This document shows, in pieces, positions 63,364 to 64,000 of a stretch of DNA of 64,000 nucleotides. Both the position numbers and the translations under genes were made by a program. The notes under the pieces are model-generated. The model saw only the letters and a program-made list of their open reading frames with translations. It was not told where the DNA came from and searched no databases. The stretch is from Anisakis pegreffii (lineage: Eukaryota; Nematoda; Chromadorea; Rhabditida; Anisakidae): positions 3,393-67,392 of the forward strand of contig JAPYMA010003057.1 in NCBI GenBank assembly GCA_035041965.1, in the 5' to 3' direction. How positions within the stretch are numbered: the stretch's first letter is position 1; the number at the start of each line of letters is the position of its first letter.

Positions 63364-64000
63364 TTCATTCAGCACCAAACAATATCTGGAACAGATATCA
63401 CGTCACATACATAAATGCAACAAAAATCACAATCAACAAAGCTCAGCGAATCCTGATTGGCTTTTCCTGCCAGCAGCAGTCGACTTCCTTGTTAAAATTC
63501 CATCCTAATCCAAACCCTGTTTTTGTTCACATACTGCCTCAGCATTCAATTTCAAATGAGTGAAGGAAACCTGTCACGTAATTTTAATGCTGGCTTAAAA
63601 TCAAAGCTAAAAATGTCACATTCCAGGCTTGACTGGAATTTTTTCACTTCCATTAGCTAAATGAGAAATATTCACAACAGATTTCACCAACAACCAACAC
63701 ATAGTTTAATCAACAAATTTGAGTCGCACAGCGACCAGAACATGCACGATTGCATGCTCTACCAAGAGCGCAACAACAGTATCACTAAGTGTCCCATACA
63801 GTCGCAGAATGCAGTTTCCAGCTGAGCACGCAAAGCACAAAGCACTTTAACCAATTTCAGTGAATCACTCAAGTTTTATTGTTAAGTTCAAAATACTACA
63901 TAACTTTTGTTGTATTAGAACAATTTGATGATTTTCTGAATGTTTGTATGGACGGTGATTTGGTGATGTTCGTTTGCATTCGTGTTGAACTCATTCCGTC
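63364..64000. other. Collagen upstream region to window end
   Basis: Contains the presumed promoter of the minus-strand collagen. No further gene is supported. Confidence 0.4.

Overview
This is an AT-rich nuclear window from a nematode. The evidence is introns with nematode-type boundaries, a cluster of ASABF/ABF-type antibacterial peptides, a sperm-specific class P protein, a cuticle collagen and a tyrosinase with ShKT domains. The ABF peptides resemble the ascarid type most, so a clade III worm is possible, but this is inference. All exon models were made by eye from splice sites, reading phase and remembered family conservation.

Layout. 0.3-7 kb (+): three intact two-exon ABF peptide genes and one broken copy inside a local duplication. 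7-11 kb: a minus-strand reading frame with one internal stop, repeats and a weak ORF. 11.2-12.1 kb (-): sperm-specific class P protein. 13.7-18.1 kb (-): an eleven-exon Nup58-type FG nucleoporin. 18.9-24.7 kb: a GC-rich foldback, dispersed and tandem repeats, and isolated coding-like exons. 24.9-28.2 kb (+): a kinase resembling ZAK/MLK but lacking its C-lobe, then simple repeats and a minisatellite. 29.0-30.1 kb (-): a HIG1-domain mitochondrial protein. 31.8-39.9 kb (+): IFT88/OSM-5 in nineteen exons. 40.2-40.4 kb: a TTAGGC-containing foldback element with flanking direct repeats. 40.9-46.5 kb (-): a secreted tyrosinase with two ShKT domains. 42.5-47.3 kb (+): an unrecognised thirteen-exon gene whose exons mostly lie in the tyrosinase introns. 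48.3-51.3 kb (+): a second unrecognised multi-exon gene. 52.1-56.1 kb (-): a protein tyrosine phosphatase with a small plus-strand gene in one intron. 57.3-59.1 kb: a BED-finger/hAT-like gene between two GC-rich repeats. 59.5-63.4 kb (-): a cuticle collagen with a long basic tail.

The genes form no obvious operon and serve separate functions: innate defence (ABF), sperm (class P protein, perhaps the phosphatase), nuclear pore, respiratory chain, cilium and cuticle. The points most worth a second look are the interleaved opposite-strand gene, about a dozen introns ending in AAG or GAG instead of the usual CAG or TAG, and the foldback element built from TTAGGC-containing units.
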